Shown here: positions 52,001 to 60,965 of the stretch, piece by piece
How the letters are laid out: the number at the start of each line of letters is the position of its first letter
How positions within the stretch are numbered: position 1 is the first letter of the stretch
From: Aquabacterium sp. OR-4
GTDB lineage: Bacteria; Pseudomonadota; Gammaproteobacteria; Burkholderiales; Burkholderiaceae_C
Assembly (NCBI RefSeq): GCF_025290835.2
Contig: NZ_JAOCQD020000001.1
Location: 620,001 to 684,000, forward strand
Direction: 5' to 3'
Length of the DNA stretch: 64,000 nucleotides
The notes under the pieces: generated by a model
What the model saw: only the letters and a program-made list of their open reading frames with translations
Told to the model about the DNA's origin: nothing
Database searches by the model: none
Program-made: the position numbers and the translations under genes

Positions 52001-55000
52001 CTGCTGGGCGTGCTGTGGGCCGTGGACAGCCCGCATATGGGCTGGGCGTTGCTGCTGGCACTGTGGTGGGCCAGCTCGCCGCTGGGCAACTGGTGGGTCA
52101 GCCGCGTGCGGCGGCCCGCGTCGCGCCAGGCCCTGTCGTTGGCGCAGCAGCAGCATCTGGAAGCGCTGGGCCGCGACACCTGGCGCCTGTTCGAGCGCTG
52201 CGTGGGCCCTGACGACCTGCACCTGCCGCCGGACAACCTCCAGGTGCTGCCGCAGGACGTGTTGGCGCACCGCACCTCACCCACCAACATCGGCCTGTAC
52301 CTGCTGAGCGCGGCCTGCGCGCGCCAGTTCGGCTGGATCGGCACACAGGACCTGTTGGCCCGGCTGGAAGCCACGCTGGCCACCCTGGCCACGCTGCAGC
52401 GCCACCGCGGCCACTTCCTGAACTGGTACGACACGCAAAGCGGCGCCCCACTGCTGCCAGCCTATGTGTCCACGGTTGACAGCGGCAACTTGAGCGGCCA
52501 CCTGCTGGCCGTGGCCCAGGCCTGCCGTGCGCTGGCTGCGGCACCCTTCGATGAAGGCGCCGGCCAGCGTGCGCTGGCCGCGTCGCACGCCCGCCTGCGC
52601 GCGCCGCACGCCGCGCGGGCGGGGCAGTGCGTGCCAGGCCCGGCCATGGCCAGCCTGCTGGCGCAGGCCGACCCCTTGGCCGCCTGCCGGGCCGACCCGG
52701 TGGGTTTCCTGAGCTGGCTGGCCGCGGCCCAGGCCGAACTGGACGCCGACCCGGTGGCCCGTTCACAGCCCCTGCCGCCGGCCAAGCCCACGCCCGAGCA
52801 CCGCGAAACCTGGCTGCTGGCCGACCACCTGGCCACATTGCGCTCGGCCGCCTTGGACCAGCAGGCATGGGCCCTGGAAGCCCTGCCGCCATCCGCTGCC
52901 CTTTGCGGCACGGCGCCGCTGCGGCGCCCGCCGGGCGCCGCCGAACGTCTGTTGGCCGCAGCCGGGGCCTGCGAAGCCCTGGCCTGGCAGGCCGACTTCG
53001 GCTTCCTGTACCACCGCAAGCGCCACCTCTTCCACATCGGCTGGCGCCTGGCGGAGCAGCAACTGGACTCTGGCTTCTACGACCTGCTGGCGTCCGAGTC
53101 GCGCCTGGCCAGTCTGCTGGCCATTGCCAAGGGCGACGTGCCGGTGAACCACTGGGCCGCGCTCGGCCGGCCGTTCTTCGCCGACGGCGCGCGGGTGGGC
53201 CTGCGGTCCTGGTCGGGTTCGATGTTCGAGTACCTGATGCCCAGCCTGGTGCTGGACGAGCCGCCGCAGTCGGTGCTGTGCCAGGCCGGTGTGGCTGCGC
53301 TGGGCCTGCAACGCGCCTTCGGCCTGGCGCATGGCGTGCCCTGGGGCACGTCGGAATCGGCCCACGCCGGGCGCGACCATGCGCTCGCCTACCAGTACGC
53401 ACCGCACGGTGTGCCGGCGCTGGCGCTGCGCCGCACCCCACCGGACGAACTGGTGATGGCCCCTTACGCCAGCGTGCTGGCGGCACAGATCGACCTGCGC
53501 GCCGCGCAGCGCAATCTGATGGCGCTGCAGGCGCTGCAAGGGCGCGGGCGTTACGGGCTGATCGAAGCACTGGACTTTTCAGCCGCGTCCGCCACCGGCG
53601 GCCCGTCGGCCGTGCCGGTGGCCACTTACATGTCACACCACCAGGGCATGAGCATCGTGGCGCTGGCCAATGTGCTGCTGGACGGCGTGGCGCGCCGCTG
53701 GGGCATGGCCAACGCCCATGTGCAGGCGGTGGCGTCGCTGCTGCACGAACGCGTGCCGCGTGAGGTGCCGGCGCTGCCTGACCCGCCCGGCCCCCGCCCG
53801 GTGCCGGCGGCCAGCGCGCGCACCGCGGGGGGCCCGCGCGAGGTGCTGCCCGGTGCTGCTGCGGTGGAACCCACGCACCTGCTGTCGAATGGCCGCTACC
53901 AGGTGGACCTCCGCGCCAACGGCGCCGGCAGCAGCCGCTGGGGGCGCTTCGGGCTGACGCGCTGGCGCGACGACGCGCTGGCCGACGCCTGCGGCCACTT
54001 CTTCTACCTGCGCTGGGACCGGCAGCCGCAGGCGGTGTCCATCACCCAGCACCCGGCGCCCGATTCGGCGGCGCACTACAGCAGCCACTTCCACGCCGAC
54101 CGCCTGGTGCTGGACGCCGCTTGGCCCGATCTGCACAGCCGCCTGACGGTGTGGGTCAGCCCGGAAGACGACATTGAGTTCCGCCAGGTCGAGCTGCACA
54201 ACCTGGGCGAGCGGGTGCTGGACATTGACCTCATCTCGGCGTTCGAGCCCACGCTGGCCGAGCCGCGCGCGGACGAAGCCCACCCGGCCTTTTCCAACCT
54301 GTTCGTGCGCGCGGCCTGGTGCGCCGCGCAGCAGGCCCTGGCGTTTGAACGCACACCGCGCCTGGACCGCGAAAGCCCCCTTCACGTGGTGCACTTCCTG
54401 GCCGAGGGCGACCCCCAGGTGCTGGGCCTGCAGGTGCAAGCGGACCGCCAGCGCTGGGCTGGCCGTAACCACGCGGCCAGCCACCCGCTGGCGCTGGTGC
54501 AGCCGCCGCCGGACGCACTCACGGGGGAACCCGGCGTGGCACTGGACACCGGACTGGACCCCATGGCCGCGCTGGGCCTGCGGCTGCGGCTGGCGCCGGG
54601 TGCCCAGGTGCGCGTGGTGTTCGGCACCGCCGCGTCCGACGACGCCGGGGTGCTGAACGCGGTGGTGGACAAGTACCGCCAGCCCAGCCATGTGCAGCGC
54701 GCGTCGCTGATGTCGGCCACCATGAGCGACGTGCGCTGGCGCGCGCTGCGCCTGGCGGCCGAGCCCTGGGCCGACATCCAGACCCTGAGCACCGCGCTGC
54801 TGTTCAACCTGACCCGGCCGCAGCAGGCCGCGGCGGGCGAGATCTGCGACCGCAGCCTGCTGTGGCGATTCGGGCTGTCCGGTGACCGCCCGCTGCTGCT
54901 GGTGTCCGCCAGCGCGCCGCAGGGCCTGGGCCTGCTGCGCTCGCTGGCGCAGGCGCTGAGAGTGTGGGCCTGGGGCGGCGTGGCCTGCGACATGGTGGTG

Positions 55001-57796
55001 GTGAACGCCGAAGCCACGTCCTACCTGAGCGGCCTGCAAGGCGAACTGCAGTCCCTGCGCGACCACCTGGCCACCGACCTGGCCGCGGCCGGTACCACGG
55101 GCCGCACAGCCCTGTTCGTCTTGCGCGCCGAAGAGCTGTCGGTGGACGAGGCCAGCACCCTGCACCACCTGGCCCGGGTGCAACTGGATGCCGACGGGCG
55201 GCCGCTGCAGCACCATGTTCAGGCATGGCGTGACCTGCACGAACAGGCGCTGCAGGCGCGCCAGGGCGTGTCCACCGCCGCGCTGCTGCCCGCGCCCATC
55301 GGGCACGCGCCGATGCCGCCGCCCGAAGGTGAATTCATCGCGCCCGATGGCGCCTTCCGATTCCAGGTGGCTTCGCCGCAGCGGCCGGCGCGCCCCTGGG
55401 CCAATGTGCTGGCCAACCGCCGCTTCGGCAGCCTGGTCACCGAAGCTGGCGGTGGCTTCACCTGGGCCGGCAACAGCCGGCTGAACCAGCTGACCGCCTG
55501 GTCCAACGACCCGGTGGCCGACCCGCCTTCTTGCTGGTGGCTGCTGCAGGACGAAGCCACGCGCCAGACCTGGAGCGTCACGCCGTCGGCGTGGGCCGCG
55601 CCGGGCCTGCCCTACACCGTGACACACGGCCAGGGCGAAACCACCTTCCATCACCGCTGCGGTGACCTGGAGGTGTTGGCGTCATGGTGCGTGGACGCCG
55701 ATGCGTCGGTGCAGCAAGTACGGCTGCGCCTGGTGAATCACGGCCCACGCACCCGACACCTGCGCCTGGTGGGCCTGGTCGAATGGATGATGGGCGCCAG
55801 CCGCGCCGACCGCGCCACCACCACCACCCGCATGCACGCACTGCGAAGCGACAAGCTGCAGGGCCTGGTGCTGCTGTGCACGCAGCGAGAGCGCACCGGG
55901 GGGTTCGGCGGCAGCACCGCCTTCCTGGCCAGCGCCACCGACCAGCGCGACCCAGCTGCGGGTGGCGTCGACACTGACTGGACCTGCGACCGCCGCGAAG
56001 CCGTGGACGCACGCGGCCACCGCGTGCTCCCCGACCACCTCGGCCAGCGCAGCGGCAAGGGGCTGGACCCCTGCGCCGCGCTGTCGCTGCGGCTGCGCCT
56101 GGCCAGCGGCTGCACCGCCGAGCGGGTGTTCCTGCTGGGCCATGCCGACAACCCGCAGGCCGCGCGCGACCTGGCCGCGCGCACCGCGGCCAAGTCACCG
56201 ACGCAGCGTGTGGGCACGGTGCGCCAGCGCTGGAACGCGCTGCTGGGCGCCACCCAGGTGGCCACGCCCGACCCGCTGTTCGATGTGATGGTGAACCGCT
56301 GGCTGCTGTACCAGGCGGTGTCGTGCCGGCTGTGGGCCAAGGCCGGCTTCTACCAGGCGGGTGGCGCCACCGGCTTTCGCGACCAGCTGCAGGACACGCT
56401 GGCCCTGGCCTGGGCCGCGCCCGACATGCTGCGTGAACAAATCGTGCTGTGCGCGTCACGCCAGTTCACGGCCGGCGACGTGCAGCACTGGTGGCACGCG
56501 CCCGGCGGCGCGGGCGTGCGCACCCACATCAGCGACGACCTGCTGTGGCTGCCGCACGCGCTGCTGCACCACCTGAAGACCGGGGGGGATGCTGCCCTGC
56601 TGGACCAGCAGGTGGCCTTCATCGAAGGCGGCGCCATCCCCGAAGGCGCCGAGGACGCCTACGACACCCCGCGCGTCAGCCACCAAGTGGCCAGCGTGTA
56701 CGAACACGCCGCGCTGGCCATCGACCACAGCTTGCGCGTGGGCGTGCACGGCCTGCCGCTGATGGGCAGTGGCGACTGGAACGACGGCATGAACCGCGTG
56801 GGCCACGGCGGGCGGGGTGAATCGGTCTGGCTCGGCTGGTTCGCCTGCGCGCTGGTGGCCGGCTTCGCGCCGCTGGCACGCCAACGCGGTGACAGTGCAC
56901 GAGCCCAGCGCTGGGAAGACGCCGCCGCCGGCTGGCAGGGCGCGCTGCTGGGCCAGGCCTGGGACGGGCACTGGTACCTGCGCGCCTTCTTTGACGACGG
57001 CCGGGCCCTGGGCGGGCACGCCGGTGCGGAAGCCCGCATCGACCTCATTGCCCAGGCCTGGGCGGTGCTGTCAGGCGTGGCACCGCCGCAGCGCCAGCGC
57101 GAGGCCATGGCCGCGGTGCAGACCCATCTGGCCGACGAGCATGCCGGCCTGCTGCGCCTGCTGCACCCACCGCTGCAGCAGGCCCGGCCGAATGCCGGCT
57201 ACATCCAAGCCTACCCGCCGGGGGTGCGAGAAAATGGGGGGCAGTATGCCCACGCTGCGGTGTGGGCGCTGATGGCGCAGGCGGAACTGGCCTCCGGGGC
57301 GGCGGCAGCGAGCATCGAACAAGCCGGCACCCAAGCCGACACACAAGCGCGCGACACGGTGTACCGCTGGTTCACCTGGCTGAGCCCGGCCCACCGGTCC
57401 GCGCACCCCGTGCACGGGCCGCTCTATGCCCTGGAGCCCTACGTGATGGCGGGCGACATCTGCAGTGCCGCGCCGCAGGCCGGGCGCGGCGGCTGGAGCT
57501 GGTACACCGGCGCAGCGGCCTGGATGCACCGCGCCGCGGTGGAGTCGGTCTTCGGCCTGAAGCTGGGTGCGCAGACGCTGAGCTTCCACCCCTGCCTGCC
57601 GTCGCACTGGCCGCGGGCCGAACTGACGATCAAGCGCGAAGGGCGGCGCATGCACTTCGTCTTTCTGCGCGGTGCCATGTCCAGCACAAAACCCGAGCCT
57701 GCGCAGATGGGCGCCACCTTGCTGCTGGTGGGACAGGCCTTGCACTGGGCCACGCTGGGGCCTGACAGCCGCTTCGTCGTGCCGCTTCGGCCTTGA
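49079..57796 (+). CDS. ndvB: Cyclic beta-1,2-glucan synthase
   Basis: A 2905-residue membrane enzyme, the size of Brucella Cgs and rhizobial NdvB. Order: N-terminal helical region, membrane helices about 420-485, GT84 glycosyltransferase with LDSDTQLP (D654, D656) and HVDSGYAILQP, more helices about 838-882 and 970-1007, glycoamylase-like domain about 1290-1570 (GSMFEYLMP, MSHHQGMSIVA), then a GH94 phosphorylase module from about 1597 with GSGDWNDGMN (general acid D2569). It builds, size-controls and cyclises periplasmic glucans for osmotic adaptation and host interaction. No frameshift or stop seen; ndvA export gene is not adjacent. Confidence 0.95.
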   Translation: MLGTAWRRLQPRAPRATHGLLDAKGGPVQPPIRAETFGPQRFAQHGRSLGATHSAVRAGLRSVAFFPRLADNVHTLRAAHAYIGGQAAAGYAVSPAAEWLLDNFQLIETQLEQIHRELPRNAVRALPVLQQPPLAGLPRIYGVAWAFVAHTDGAFDEDLLVQFLSAYQDSRALTLAEMWALPTTLRVLLLENLRRLAEREAAQMAAREVANLCSDRVLAHDDAGSIAGTQGPATLVAALGAWLQVLQRRGVGDAFLARLAQRLRGRPVAAAVRAWLDQALPNAAALQTQHGADQAADNLSMSNAVSSLRAIGDTDWSDLVARASTLMRLMLAHPLFEAEHAGTRDQTLHAIERLARRSGRSELAVAQALLTLMRPDPPGSGHDTATPKHTPGHWLQGAGRDTLARALGLREPLRSLALRVGQHAVLPVYLGALGAGTAALVLAVLRADASPGVALAWAGLTDSLWAALGVLLMLLPASEAVVAVVNRLVSEWVRPARLPRLALMAGIPLEHRVMVAIPTMLSDSAAVRELAHRLHLHHLANPERHSQFALLTDHADADQEHLPADATLLALACSEIDALNVQHPVPPDSAPRFVLLHRPRRFCDTEQRWIGWERKRGKLLELLAALATGHSTAFAALGERSRIEPGTRHLLTLDSDTQLPPGRLRALVGVAAHPRNQPRLGAGGRHVDSGYAILQPHVVMPLPAQGEATPFHWLFAGHSGIDPYSAASSEVYQDLFAEGSFCGKGLLQVQAVHAVLGTSLPEGCVLSHDLLEGSLARCAAVTDISLIEDQPFQVDVASARVHRWTRGDWQLLPFLFQPRRWPLRAVHRWKMLDNLRRSLVAPASLALLGLALAGGTVAPALALVLVFAAYTAGPLMGALAGLVPSRHDVARRHFYGQAGTEWLRALCGGLWWMWQLGAQALLAMDAVLRSLWRLGVSRRHLLQWTPFAAVQADARGQLGPLLRRHANEPLLAAALLGVLWAVDSPHMGWALLLALWWASSPLGNWWVSRVRRPASRQALSLAQQQHLEALGRDTWRLFERCVGPDDLHLPPDNLQVLPQDVLAHRTSPTNIGLYLLSAACARQFGWIGTQDLLARLEATLATLATLQRHRGHFLNWYDTQSGAPLLPAYVSTVDSGNLSGHLLAVAQACRALAAAPFDEGAGQRALAASHARLRAPHAARAGQCVPGPAMASLLAQADPLAACRADPVGFLSWLAAAQAELDADPVARSQPLPPAKPTPEHRETWLLADHLATLRSAALDQQAWALEALPPSAALCGTAPLRRPPGAAERLLAAAGACEALAWQADFGFLYHRKRHLFHIGWRLAEQQLDSGFYDLLASESRLASLLAIAKGDVPVNHWAALGRPFFADGARVGLRSWSGSMFEYLMPSLVLDEPPQSVLCQAGVAALGLQRAFGLAHGVPWGTSESAHAGRDHALAYQYAPHGVPALALRRTPPDELVMAPYASVLAAQIDLRAAQRNLMALQALQGRGRYGLIEALDFSAASATGGPSAVPVATYMSHHQGMSIVALANVLLDGVARRWGMANAHVQAVASLLHERVPREVPALPDPPGPRPVPAASARTAGGPREVLPGAAAVEPTHLLSNGRYQVDLRANGAGSSRWGRFGLTRWRDDALADACGHFFYLRWDRQPQAVSITQHPAPDSAAHYSSHFHADRLVLDAAWPDLHSRLTVWVSPEDDIEFRQVELHNLGERVLDIDLISAFEPTLAEPRADEAHPAFSNLFVRAAWCAAQQALAFERTPRLDRESPLHVVHFLAEGDPQVLGLQVQADRQRWAGRNHAASHPLALVQPPPDALTGEPGVALDTGLDPMAALGLRLRLAPGAQVRVVFGTAASDDAGVLNAVVDKYRQPSHVQRASLMSATMSDVRWRALRLAAEPWADIQTLSTALLFNLTRPQQAAAGEICDRSLLWRFGLSGDRPLLLVSASAPQGLGLLRSLAQALRVWAWGGVACDMVVVNAEATSYLSGLQGELQSLRDHLATDLAAAGTTGRTALFVLRAEELSVDEASTLHHLARVQLDADGRPLQHHVQAWRDLHEQALQARQGVSTAALLPAPIGHAPMPPPEGEFIAPDGAFRFQVASPQRPARPWANVLANRRFGSLVTEAGGGFTWAGNSRLNQLTAWSNDPVADPPSCWWLLQDEATRQTWSVTPSAWAAPGLPYTVTHGQGETTFHHRCGDLEVLASWCVDADASVQQVRLRLVNHGPRTRHLRLVGLVEWMMGASRADRATTTTRMHALRSDKLQGLVLLCTQRERTGGFGGSTAFLASATDQRDPAAGGVDTDWTCDRREAVDARGHRVLPDHLGQRSGKGLDPCAALSLRLRLASGCTAERVFLLGHADNPQAARDLAARTAAKSPTQRVGTVRQRWNALLGATQVATPDPLFDVMVNRWLLYQAVSCRLWAKAGFYQAGGATGFRDQLQDTLALAWAAPDMLREQIVLCASRQFTAGDVQHWWHAPGGAGVRTHISDDLLWLPHALLHHLKTGGDAALLDQQVAFIEGGAIPEGAEDAYDTPRVSHQVASVYEHAALAIDHSLRVGVHGLPLMGSGDWNDGMNRVGHGGRGESVWLGWFACALVAGFAPLARQRGDSARAQRWEDAAAGWQGALLGQAWDGHWYLRAFFDDGRALGGHAGAEARIDLIAQAWAVLSGVAPPQRQREAMAAVQTHLADEHAGLLRLLHPPLQQARPNAGYIQAYPPGVRENGGQYAHAAVWALMAQAELASGAAAASIEQAGTQADTQARDTVYRWFTWLSPAHRSAHPVHGPLYALEPYVMAGDICSAAPQAGRGGWSWYTGAAAWMHRAAVESVFGLKLGAQTLSFHPCLPSHWPRAELTIKREGRRMHFVFLRGAMSSTKPEPAQMGATLLLVGQALHWATLGPDSRFVVPLRP

Positions 57797-58100
57797 TGCG
57801 TCGCACCGCTGGCGGAGCAGCGCTGCGGCAAGGTTGATGAGTCGCAATTGTCGAGGGCGGATGTCGACCCAGAATGTCGGCGACCAGGCTGTGGGAGGGC
57901 TGCTGTCGGCATCCGTCCCGTGCGGTCTCGGAGTGCAGGAGGACGACCATGAGCAGTGCAAGATCAGGGGCCAAGCAACTCGATCCGGCGCTGCAACCCG
58001 CAGTTCCCATGCCAAGTGCGCAGGCCAGCCTGCAAATCAACCAAGCAGGCAAACTGGGCACTGAACCGCCCCGGGTTTCGCGGAGGCTCGTTGGGTTGAG

Positions 58101-59009
58101 TCAGGACACCGCCGCGGTGGCCTGACTGGCGAGTTGCCTGTAGTAGTTTGCCTCGGCCTCAGCCGGTGGGATGTAGCCCAGTGGCCCCATGAGGCGGTGG
58201 TTGTTGAACCAGGAGACCCAGGTGAGGGTCGCCAGCTCGACGGCTTCTCGGGTCTTCCAGCTGCGCCGGTGAATCACCTCGGCCTTGTACAAGCCGTTGA
58301 TGGTCTCGGCCAGGGCGTTGTCGTAGAAGTCGCCCTTGCTGCCCACCGACGGCTCGACGCCGGCCTCGGCCAGCCGCTCGGAGTACCGGATCGACACGTA
58401 TTGCGAGCCGCGGTCGCTGTGATGGATCAGGCTGCTGTCGCGCTCTGGCTGCCGGTCGTGCAGCGCCTGCTCCAGCGCATCGAGCACGAAGTCGGTGGTC
58501 ATGGACGTGCTCACGCGCCAGCCCACGATGCGCCGGGCGAACACGTCGACCACGAAGGCCACATACAGCCAGCCCTGCCAGGTCGAGACATAGGTGAAGT
58601 CCGACACCCAAAGTTGGTTTGGCCGCTCGGCACGGAACTGCCGGTTGACCTTGTCCAGCGGGCATGACGCCTTGCTGTCGCTGACGGTGGTGCGCACCAC
58701 CTTGCCGCGCTTGACGCCTCGCAGGCCCAGGCGCCGCATCAGGCGCTCTACCGTGCAGCGCGCGACCTCGGTGCCCTCGCGGTTGATCTGCTTCCAGACC
58801 TTGTCGGCGCCGTAGACCTGCAGGTTGGCGTTCCACACCTGCTCGACCACGGGCATCAACGTCGCGTCGCGCTGCGCCCTGGCGCTGAGCAGGGCGTGAC
58901 CCCGGCGCCGGGCGGCATACCGGCGATACGCAGACGGGGCGATCTGCAGCACCGCGCAGATCGGCTCGACCCCATGGACACCGCGGTGCTCATCAACGAG
59001 CCCGCACAT
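58101..59009 (-). CDS. IS3-family transposase OrfB
   Basis: A 302-residue integrase-like transposase: HTH_21 region, then an rve catalytic core with the DDE triad, Asp in LWVSDFTYVSTW, Asp in HSDRGSQYVS, and Glu in DNALAETINGLYKAE. The start ATG overlaps the orfA stop (TGATG); in IS3 elements OrfB is normally made as an OrfAB fusion by -1 frameshift, but the slippery site is not obvious here. Confidence 0.93.
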   Translation of the reverse strand: MCGLVDEHRGVHGVEPICAVLQIAPSAYRRYAARRRGHALLSARAQRDATLMPVVEQVWNANLQVYGADKVWKQINREGTEVARCTVERLMRRLGLRGVKRGKVVRTTVSDSKASCPLDKVNRQFRAERPNQLWVSDFTYVSTWQGWLYVAFVVDVFARRIVGWRVSTSMTTDFVLDALEQALHDRQPERDSSLIHHSDRGSQYVSIRYSERLAEAGVEPSVGSKGDFYDNALAETINGLYKAEVIHRRSWKTREAVELATLTWVSWFNNHRLMGPLGYIPPAEAEANYYRQLASQATAAVS

Positions 59010-59329
59010 CACTTCAGCCGGCGGTCGAGCTCCACCTGGGCGAAAAACGCACTGGCCAGCTTCAGGATCTCGTTGGCCCGGCGCAGCTCCTTGACCTCGC
59101 GCTCCAGGTCCTTGATCCGCTGCGCCTCGGCCGTGCTCACGCCCGGGCGCACACCGGTATCCACCTCAGCTTGCTTGACCCACTCCAGCAGCGTCTGCGG
59201 CACAAAGCCGATCTTGGGCGCTATCGACTCGATCGCCGCCCACAGCGAGGGGTACTCCCCAAGGTGCTCCTGCACCATCCGAACGGCCCGCTCACGGACC
59301 TCAGGTGAGAACCTGCTCGACTTCTTCAT
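59009..59329 (-). CDS. IS3-family transposase OrfA
   Basis: A 106-residue protein with an N-terminal helix-turn-helix ([18 protein letters not shown]) and a leucine-zipper-like C-terminus ([19 protein letters not shown]). It binds the inverted repeats. The terminal repeat begins 50 bases upstream of its ATG. Confidence 0.94.
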   Translation of the reverse strand: MKKSSRFSPEVRERAVRMVQEHLGEYPSLWAAIESIAPKIGFVPQTLLEWVKQAEVDTGVRPGVSTAEAQRIKDLEREVKELRRANEILKLASAFFAQVELDRRLK

Positions 59330-59714
59330 GGCTCCATCTTCTCAAGAGTTGGAGCCTCCTCAAAACCCGGGGCGGTTCACACCGCCGTATCCCAGGCGGG
59401 CGACAACATCGGCACTCGACCGGCACCGGCCCAACCCGCTCGGCTGCCGCAGCCCGCACTGCCGCGCAACCGTTCGACGAAGACGTTAGCAATGTTCAAC
59501 GAACAAGGCTGTTCGCCGCAGCTTGTCATCATCTCGGACTGCGCCAAGCGGCACCAGTCGCAGGAGACGGTGCCGTATTACTACTGCCAGGCCCGCGGCG
59601 TTCCGAACGTGCGCGGACAGAACATGCGTTACGTGATGACTACGCGCGATGACGGAGGGATTCTCTTTCGCTGGGAAAACAGGGTCGGCCTGCTGTACTA
59701 ACGACGCAAGCGCA

Positions 59715-59990
59715 GTGACAGACCACCGCCTGACCATCTTCGACGTGCAGCACGGCGTTTGCGCACTGCTGAAGAGCGCCCACGACGGACTTGCGTGGAC
59801 GACGATGATTGACTGCGGGCATGAGAACAACAATCGAGGCCGGTGGTTCCACTGGAACCACTTGCGGTCGCAGACATAAGCACGTCGGACCTGCTCGTTG
59901 TATCGAATCTAGATGAGGACTACGAATCGGGTCTCCCGAATCTGCTTGAGCGAGGCATCAGTATCCGGGGGATCTTCAGCAAGCCGTCGC
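59715..59990 (+). pseudogene. Frameshifted, truncated MBL-fold (ComEC/Rec2-like) gene
   Basis: From a GTG at 59715 the frame reads LTIFDVQHGVCALLKS and MIDCGHENNNRGRW, the N-terminus of ComEC-related metallo-beta-lactamase-fold hydrolases. It stops at 59877-59879, but the next frame continues with ISTSDLLVVSNLDEDYESGLP, the expected following strand and DxD-H-like motif (His is Tyr here). A one-base shift near 59870 joins them. The rest of the family's length is missing. MBL-fold genes of this type are often paired with small partners in defence islands; here it follows the IS-split gene by 13 bases. Confidence 0.6.
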
Positions 59991-60309
59991 GGCACAGCGA
60001 CTGCTTCGCGGCGACCGATGCAGGGGATCGAACGTCGCAGAAGGGTCGATTCGGATCCGCCGCACCGGCAGGGATCGGTCGTTCACAGCGCCACACTGCT
60101 ACCAGGCAACGCGAACAGCCGCTGCCCAACAGTTCGCCGACATTCACGGCGGACCCGGCTGCCAAATCGAAGGTCGGCTTGATGGCCGTCAGCGTGAGTT
60201 CACGCGTCCGAGTCGACCGGCGGCAACCGCTGCGTAGCTGCCCCAGCCGAACCTGCTGGTTGGAGCGAGATCGAAAACTATGCGTCACGGGTGGTTCAGA
60301 GGCCCCGGC
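59991..60309. other. Degenerate stretch
   Basis: No frame with protein character on either strand. The base pattern (cgaaggtcggcttgatgg and ggcggcaaccgctgcgtagc) resembles dispersed intergenic repeats of Betaproteobacteria, which I cannot confirm without a search. Confidence 0.3.
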
Positions 60310-60579
60310 CTACCGTCCACGCACCGCAGCCAACCTCCGTCGCGCTTGCTCATCCTCGACCGACAGCTGCGCGCATCGCTGCTGCAGCCACGCCGTGTGC
60401 TGTGCCAGCCGATTGAACCGTTCTACCAGCGCGTTGTAGTCGGACACGTAGACGAAGCCGTCCTCGTCCTCGTTGTCGAAGACGAGGTTGGCGATGGCGG
60501 CATCGAAAGCGTTCACGAGAGCATCGGCACCTTGCGTGGCGTTGAGGAAGTTGGTCTGATCGCCCAGGGTTGAATACAT
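60310..60579 (-). CDS. Hypothetical protein (89 aa)
   Basis: An acidic helical protein: LGDQTNFLNATQGADALVNAF, FDNEDEDGFVYVSDYNALVERFNRL and a Gln/Arg-rich end. Regular amphipathic helices argue for a real gene; GCGAGG is 5 bases before the ATG. No family recognised. It stands alone between remnant DNA and the mobilization genes. Confidence 0.5.
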   Translation of the reverse strand: MYSTLGDQTNFLNATQGADALVNAFDAAIANLVFDNEDEDGFVYVSDYNALVERFNRLAQHTAWLQQRCAQLSVEDEQARRRLAAVRGR

Positions 60580-60965
60580 GCGGCCTCGCGTTTGGCGTTG
60601 TCGTTGATGGCAGTCACTGTCCAGGATCCGGCGGCCGGTGGCAAGTTTTGCGGCGTCGTGTGTTGCTGCGTTTGATCAGCGTGACGCTCATGAAGAGCGT
60701 TATCACGATTCGCTGGAAACGTCACGAAATGCGAGGCCGCCGCTGCGTTGCATCTGCACCATGGCCGGCGCATGAAAAGTCTTGGTGATCTGCCGGGCGA
60801 CGCCCTACATTGCCCCTGCTGCACACGCACATCGCACCCATTCCCACATGCACGTTCACCACCACCTCATAAGCAGACCACGGTCCTTGGCCGCGTAGGC
60901 CGCCCCGTCGGTGCCGGCGCGGCTCTTTTGGCTCGATGGGAGTCGCTGCGTCTGTGAGGTCGTCA
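60580..60965. other. Intergenic region, nothing recognised
   Basis: No convincing gene on either strand. It lies between the divergent 89-aa gene and the membrane/AAA+ gene pair and presumably holds their promoters. Confidence 0.4.

Larger units (their letters stand above)
58062..59379 (-). mobile_element. IS3-family insertion sequence
   Basis: A 1318-bp element with terminal inverted repeats starting TGAACCGCCCCGGGTTT at the left and the matching complement at the right, TG...CA ends, and a 3-bp target duplication CAC at 58059-58061 and 59380-59382. It carries orfA and orfB on the minus strand. The crisp duplication and intact frames point to a recent and probably active insertion. Confidence 0.95.
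57949..59701 (+). pseudogene. Gene of unknown function split by the IS3 element
   Basis: ATGAGCAGTGCAAG at 57949 follows AGGAGGACGACC, a strong ribosome site. The frame runs into the IS at 58061. Removing the IS and one copy of the CAC target duplication joins 57949-58061 to 59383-59701 in the same frame with no stop, giving 143 residues that include MFNEQGCSPQLVIISDCAK and end WENRVGLLY. The product family is unknown to me. The insertion must abolish the full-length protein. Confidence 0.75.

Noticed and set aside
49079..57796. Other-frame ORFs inside ndvB
   Set aside because: All are codon-bias shadows; the 2905-residue frame has continuous family motifs.
59428..59498. Possible integron attC site (GCCCAAC ... 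GTTAGCA)
   Set aside because: The right half-site deviates from GTTRRRY and the inner arms do not pair; the stretch is part of the rebuilt IS-split gene.
60310..60830. Small frames around 60,513-60,830 on the minus strand
   Set aside because: No ribosome site and no helix or strand pattern; only the 89-residue frame was kept.
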